A stretch of DNA of 64,000 nt from Ruminococcus sp. AF31-8BH (lineage in GTDB: Bacteria; Bacillota; Clostridia; Lachnospirales; Lachnospiraceae). Location: contig NZ_QTVN01000014.1 in assembly GCF_003460605.1 (NCBI RefSeq), positions 1 through 64,000 of the forward strand. The letters are read 5' to 3'. The notes below the pieces were generated by a model. The model ran no database searches. It worked only from the letters and a program-made list of their open reading frames with translations, and was not told the DNA's origin. Both the position numbers and the translations under genes were made by a program. Shown piece after piece: positions 60,060 to 64,000 of this stretch (positions are counted from its first letter, which is position 1; each line of letters opens with the position of its first letter).

Positions 60060-61709
60060 ATGCAGGTATATAACGGAAAAAGTGTATTTGGCGGAATTGC
60101 CATCGGTAAGATCAGTGTATATCAGAAGAAGGAGCAGCAGGTAAAGCGCGTGAAGGTGGAAGACCCGGATCAGGAGATGGCGCGCTATGGGAAAGCCAAG
60201 GCAGAAGGAATCCGCCAGCTCCAAGGCCTCTATGACAAAGCCTTGAAAGAAGTGGGAGAAGCCAACGCCGCGATTTTTGAAGTCCATCAGATGATGATGG
60301 AGGATGACGGATACAATGAATCCGTAGAGAACATTGTCCGCAGCCAGGGCGTGAATGCAGAGTATGCAGTGGCAACCACAGGAGACAATTACGCACAGAT
60401 GTTTTCTGCCATGGATGACGACTACATGCGGGAGCGTGCTGCAGATGTCCGGGATATTTCAGAGCGTCTTCTCACCATCTTGAATGGGGAAGACACAGGC
60501 AGTGTGGACGCAGACGAGCCAAAGATCATTGTAGCAGAGGATCTGGCTCCTTCAGAGACTGTTCAGTTGGACAAGGATAAGGTTCTTTCTTTTGTCACAG
60601 TGAAGGGCTCCCTGAATTCCCATACTGCTATTCTGGCAAGAACCATGGCAATCCCTGCACTTGTGAATACTTCCATGACTCTTGATAGTGTGATGGATGG
60701 GAAGCTTGGAATTGTGGATGGCGCAAGCGGTACCTTCTATGTAGACCCAGATGAGAAGACTCTTGAGGAAATGAAGAAACGACAGGAAGAGGATCTTTCC
60801 AGAAAGCAGCTTCTCCAGACCCTGAAGGGAAAGGACAATGTTACACTTGACGGACAGAAAGTGATGTTGTACGCTAATATAGGAAACATCAAGGACCTGG
60901 CAACTGTGATCCAGAATGATGCAGGTGGAATCGGACTTTTCAGAAGCGAATTTATCTATCTGGAGAAAGAGGATTTCCCTACAGAGGAGGAGCAGTTCCA
61001 GATTTACAGACAGGTTGCACAGACGATGGCGGGGAAACGTGTGATTATCCGTACACTGGATATCGGTGCAGATAAGCAGTGCGATTATTTCCATATGGAG
61101 CATGAGGAGAATCCGGCACTTGGCTGCAGGGCTATCCGTATCTGCCTGACCAGACCGGAGATTTTCAAGACACAGCTTCGGGCTTTATTCCGTGCCAGTG
61201 TATTTGGCAGGATTGCCATTATGTACCCTATGATCACCAGCGTGCAGGAGGTACGCCAGATCAAGAAGATCGTGGAAGAAGTGAAGCAGGAGCTGACCAG
61301 CCAGGGCGTAGAATTTGGCAATCCCGAGCAGGGTATTATGATCGAGACTCCGGCAGCAGCCATCATTAGTGATAATCTGGCGAAGGAAGTGGATTTCTTT
61401 AGTATCGGAACCAATGATCTGAGCCAGTATACCATGGCAATCGACCGTCAGAATCCACAGCTGGATCCGTTCTTTGATCCTCATCATCCGGCAGTGCTTC
61501 GTATGATCTCCATGGTTGTGGAGAATGCACATAAGGCTGGTATCTGGGCTGGAATCTGTGGAGAGCTTGGTGCAGACCAGTCACTTACGAAAGAGTTTCT
61601 GGCAATGGGAGTGGATGAGCTTTCTGTTTCTCCGGGAAGCATTCTGCCGCTCCGCAAGATCATTCTGGAAACAAATGTTGGAGAATATAAGGCGGGAAAA
61701 GAATGTTAA
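60060..61709 (+). CDS. ptsI: PTS enzyme I
   Basis: A 549-residue phosphoenolpyruvate-protein phosphotransferase. The phospho-His is in NSHTAILARTMAIPALV; the PEP-binding barrel has GGIGLFRSEFIYL, GADKQ and IGTNDLSQYTMAIDRQN. Slightly shorter than typical EI (about 570), but both domains look complete. It passes phosphate from PEP to HPr. GGGAGAG precedes the ATG. It overlaps fruR by seven bases. Confidence 0.94.
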   Translation: MQVYNGKSVFGGIAIGKISVYQKKEQQVKRVKVEDPDQEMARYGKAKAEGIRQLQGLYDKALKEVGEANAAIFEVHQMMMEDDGYNESVENIVRSQGVNAEYAVATTGDNYAQMFSAMDDDYMRERAADVRDISERLLTILNGEDTGSVDADEPKIIVAEDLAPSETVQLDKDKVLSFVTVKGSLNSHTAILARTMAIPALVNTSMTLDSVMDGKLGIVDGASGTFYVDPDEKTLEEMKKRQEEDLSRKQLLQTLKGKDNVTLDGQKVMLYANIGNIKDLATVIQNDAGGIGLFRSEFIYLEKEDFPTEEEQFQIYRQVAQTMAGKRVIIRTLDIGADKQCDYFHMEHEENPALGCRAIRICLTRPEIFKTQLRALFRASVFGRIAIMYPMITSVQEVRQIKKIVEEVKQELTSQGVEFGNPEQGIMIETPAAAIISDNLAKEVDFFSIGTNDLSQYTMAIDRQNPQLDPFFDPHHPAVLRMISMVVENAHKAGIWAGICGELGADQSLTKEFLAMGVDELSVSPGSILPLRKIILETNVGEYKAGKEC

Positions 61710-62452
61710 CACAGCAACGGCATGAGATCATCCTGAAGCTTCTGCGGGAAAAGGGAAGCATTACCGTAACAGAGGTGCGGGATCTTCTCGATACATCAGA
61801 ATCTACAGTGCGAAGGGATATCACAGCACTTGACAAGGAAGGCAAGCTGGAGAAGGTTTTCGGCGGCGCCGTGGAATTGAAGGAGCGGGTAACTGCATAC
61901 GAATATTCCGTAGCAGAGAAAATGGGACTGAAGCTGGAGGAGAAGCATAGGATTGCAAGATATGCAGCGGGTCTGATCCAGGACGAGGACTTTGTGTATA
62001 TTGATGCAGGAACCACCACCGGAGATATGCTGAAGTTTCTCCAGGTGACAAGAGCGGTCTTTGTCACCAATGCAGTAGCACATGCCCAGTCTCTGGCAGA
62101 AAGGGGCTTTAAGGTTTTTCTTGTAGGAGGAGAATTGAAAGGATCCACAGAGGCGGTAATCGGCAATCAGGCGATGAATACCCTTCGGGAATACCATTTT
62201 ACCAAGGGATTTTTCGGAACTAACGGGATTACCAAGAAGAGCGGATGCACCACCCCGGATGCCAATGAGGCAGCAGTAAAGTCAGCAGCCATGCAGCAGT
62301 GCCGGGAGTGCTACGTGCTTTGCGACAGCTCCAAGTTTGACAATATCAGTTCTGTGACCTTTGCGGATTTCTACCGTTCCACCGTGATCACAGATAAGAT
62401 CCCGGCAGGATATGAGGACTGTTCTAACCTTGTAGAGGTGCCGAAGGAATAA
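61703..62452 (+). CDS. fruR: DeoR-family regulator, probable FruR
   Basis: A 249-residue DeoR-type repressor. The N-terminal helix-turn-helix (about 5-55) has GSITVTEVRDLLDTSESTVR; the C-terminal part is the sugar-phosphate sensing domain with YIDAGTTTGDM and GTNGITKKSGCTTPD. In fru operons it responds to fructose 1-phosphate. It starts inside the end of ptsI, so it is co-expressed; the probable operator lies at 56648-56688. Confidence 0.9.
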   Translation: MLTQQRHEIILKLLREKGSITVTEVRDLLDTSESTVRRDITALDKEGKLEKVFGGAVELKERVTAYEYSVAEKMGLKLEEKHRIARYAAGLIQDEDFVYIDAGTTTGDMLKFLQVTRAVFVTNAVAHAQSLAERGFKVFLVGGELKGSTEAVIGNQAMNTLREYHFTKGFFGTNGITKKSGCTTPDANEAAVKSAAMQQCRECYVLCDSSKFDNISSVTFADFYRSTVITDKIPAGYEDCSNLVEVPKE

Positions 62453-62495
62453 AAAATAACAGAGGGTGTTAAGAAACGAAAGAGGCTTGAAAAGA

Positions 62496-63293
62496 ATGAT
62501 AAAATTAATTGCATCCGATCTGGATGGAACGCTTCTTCAGGAAGGAACTATGGATATCAATCCGGAGATTTATGATATTATCCACAAATTAAAGGCAAAA
62601 GGAATCGTTTTTGCGGCAGTCAGCGGAAGGGAATATGACAGTATTGCCAGAGTCTTTGCACCTGTAAAGGACGATATTTATTTTATTGCAGGAAACGGTG
62701 GAATCATTTCCTTCCAGGGAGAGATTATTGAGAAAATGGCAATCCCGGCAGATGTTCTGAAAGATGTAGTGGAATACGTCAGAAGCCAGGAAGGTGCCTC
62801 CTTTATGACTGCAGGAAGTGCCCAGGCGTATGTGGAGCGTGCGGATCAGGCGTTTGTGAAGAAGCTGCGTGAGGGGTACAAGCTTCATGTAAATGAAGTA
62901 GATGATGTATTGCATGCACCGGAGACCATGACCAAGGTTGCCATGTACAATGAGAAAGTAGATGCTGCGGCAGGCGCCGAGGAAGCCAAGAAAATTTTCG
63001 GTGACCGGATTCAGATTATGGCGTCTGGGGATTACTGGGTAGATTTTGTAGACATCCATTCCGGAAAAGGAAATGCATTACAGAAACTCTGTGCTCGTCT
63101 AGGGATTACTAAGAAAGAAGAAGTGGTGGCATTTGGGGACAACTGCAATGATGTGAGCATGCTCACCGAAGCAGGCAAAAGCTACGCCGTTACCACCGCC
63201 CGTGAGGAAGCCAAGCAAGCCGCAAAGTATGTCCTGGAAAAACCCGGTCCGGACAGCGTGCTGAATGTGCTGAAGATGATTCTGGAATTGTAG
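62496..63293 (+). CDS. HAD-IIB (Cof-type) phosphatase
   Basis: A 265-residue haloacid-dehalogenase phosphatase. LIASDLDGTLLQEG holds the nucleophile Asp; later motifs are SGREYD and VVAFGDNCNDVSML. Such enzymes dephosphorylate sugar phosphates, flavin or other small metabolites. ATG 62496 follows AGAGG; earlier codons add a tail absent in the family. It lies 43 bases after fruR and may be the last gene of the operon. Confidence 0.9.
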   Translation: MIKLIASDLDGTLLQEGTMDINPEIYDIIHKLKAKGIVFAAVSGREYDSIARVFAPVKDDIYFIAGNGGIISFQGEIIEKMAIPADVLKDVVEYVRSQEGASFMTAGSAQAYVERADQAFVKKLREGYKLHVNEVDDVLHAPETMTKVAMYNEKVDAAAGAEEAKKIFGDRIQIMASGDYWVDFVDIHSGKGNALQKLCARLGITKKEEVVAFGDNCNDVSMLTEAGKSYAVTTAREEAKQAAKYVLEKPGPDSVLNVLKMILEL

Positions 63294-63384
63294 AATTTAA
63301 ATAATTTGGCTTGTGGGAACAAATTTATAATCCGAATTTTAAACCTATCGAATTCGATTCAATTAGTGATTGTAGTATGTGAAT

Positions 63385-63433
63385 AACAAGCCCTCTCCAG
63401 GCTGCATAATAGGCAGTTCGGAGGGGCTTGTTT
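63385..63433. terminator. Terminator between HAD gene and ferredoxin-like gene
   Basis: AACAAGCCC-TCTCC and GGAGGGGCTTGTT form the stem (63385-63431) with a TTT tail; it can serve both convergent genes. Confidence 0.8.
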
Positions 63434-63499
63434 CATCATTCGGGCATGTTTAAATTTAAGATATTAAGTTTGAGGAATAAAGGGGAATCCTGGTGCGTG

Positions 63500-64000
63500 T
63501 CAGGGCAGAATTCTTCCATCCGTGGAAATGGTATACACCTGCCATGGAAGGAATTTTCCGCTTGCTTTCATGGCATTTACGGCAGCCTGCTGGATTCCGC
63601 CGCAGCAGGGGACTTCCATGCGCACGATGGTCACGCTCTTAATATCGTTCTGGCGGATGATCTCTGTAAGCTTCTGGCTGTAGTCTATAGAATCCAGTTT
63701 TGGACATCCGATCAGGGTAATCTTTCCCTTAATGAAATCCTGGTGGAAATTTGCATAGGCGTAGGCAGTACAATCTGCTGCAATGAGAAGGTGTGCTCCG
63801 TCAAAGTAAGGCGCATTTACAGGTACAAGCTTAATCTGTACCGGCCACTGCTGAAGCTGGGATTCTGCCGGCATATTACAGCCAGGCTGAATGCCTGCAG
63901 TCATGTTTTTATCAGAAGAAAACTGTTGATTGGAAACAGGTGTATTCTGACTGCTATTGCTGCGGCTGCCAAAAAGGGAAGATGATTTTGCCTGAGCCGC
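63500..64000 (-). CDS. C-terminal part of a ferredoxin-like 4Fe-4S protein (5' end outside window)
   Basis: The frame is open to the window end and encodes the last 166 residues of a longer protein. The visible part begins with a Ser/Asn/Gln-rich linker (AAQAKSSSLFGSRSNSS), then WPVQIKLVPVNAPYFDGAHL, LIAADCTAYAYANFHQDFI, KITLIGCPKLDS and RMEVPCCGGIQQAAVNAM. Clostridial proteins with this C-terminal half have 4Fe-4S motifs at the N-terminus, which would be outside the window here. The four Cys in the visible part could bind a metal. Reaction unknown. The ATG at 63902-63904 is internal and is not the true start. Confidence 0.8.
   Translation of the reverse strand, partial: AAQAKSSSLFGSRSNSSQNTPVSNQQFSSDKNMTAGIQPGCNMPAESQLQQWPVQIKLVPVNAPYFDGAHLLIAADCTAYAYANFHQDFIKGKITLIGCPKLDSIDYSQKLTEIIRQNDIKSVTIVRMEVPCCGGIQQAAVNAMKASGKFLPWQVYTISTDGRILP

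Noticed and set aside
63428..63985. 185-codon plus-strand frame
   Set aside because: Antisense to the ferredoxin-like gene, whose motifs are conserved.
1..64000. CRISPR arrays, rRNA and tRNA genes
   Set aside because: No regularly spaced direct repeats and no tRNA or rRNA signature were seen on either strand by reading; a covariance-model scan could not be run.

Overview
The window looks like the chromosome of a gut Lachnospiraceae member (Blautia/Ruminococcus-like Clostridia). The support is indirect: strong AGGAGG-type ribosome sites, ECF folate transport, SipW/TasA-type secreted proteins, TagF/LicD wall-polymer genes, YesM/YesN two-component control of GH43 genes, a cobalamin riboswitch and a clostridial fructose PTS operon. 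No rRNA, tRNA or CRISPR array was seen.

Region 1 (1-12.4 kb) is visibly AT-rich and accessory. It carries a DUF1848 gene, then a complete BlaI/BlaR1-controlled beta-lactam response locus: a MecA-like class B penicillin-binding protein, two paralogous secreted proteins of unknown function, the sensor BlaR1 and the repressor BlaI. BlaI-type TACA-NN-TGTA sites lie in front of the PBP gene, the first secreted-protein gene and blaI. An orphan winged-helix regulator, a MobP-type relaxase, a MobC-like protein, a candidate oriT, a YjbR protein and a RelE/ParE toxin-antitoxin pair follow. This suggests a mobilizable resistance island. No integrase lies inside the window.

Region 2 (12.4-14.1 kb) holds folT and a scar of broken genes: a truncated ORF upstream of folT, a deleted degV and the C-terminal end of a second DUF1848 gene.

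Region 3 (14.1-28.2 kb) makes a surface polymer. It has glycerol dehydrogenase, CDP-glycerol synthase (TagD), four TagF-type glycerophosphotransferase proteins (one fused to a GT4 glycosyltransferase), a membrane acyltransferase and two LicD-family proteins.

Region 4 (28.3-31.8 kb) is a SipW signal-peptidase operon with a TasA-like exported protein and three more small exported proteins. It ends in a 164-bp terminal-inverted-repeat element.

Region 5 (31.9-38.4 kb) has an orphan eutJ, pgi, and a copper locus (csoR and a copA whose last domain is a CopZ chaperone with its own ribosome site and start codon).

Region 6 (38.5-47.8 kb) is a sugar-uptake locus: YesM/YesN, two permeases, a binding protein and two GH43-type enzymes, probably for arabinoxylan or related oligosaccharides.

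Region 7 (47.8-50.3 kb) is a cobalamin-riboswitch operon for an exported CbiK-like chelatase and a small exported NEAT-like protein. I consider this, with the BlaI-controlled secreted pair, the best candidate for under-described biology.

Region 8 (50.3-64 kb) has an AgcS symporter, a flavodoxin-like reductase, a very large MacB-like ABC exporter preceded by a structured 205-bp repeat, the fructose operon fruK-fruA-ptsH-ptsI-fruR, a HAD phosphatase and the end of a ferredoxin-like gene. Dispersed structured intergenic repeats occur at several places (11.6, 28.1, 31.8, 48.1 and 52.5 kb).
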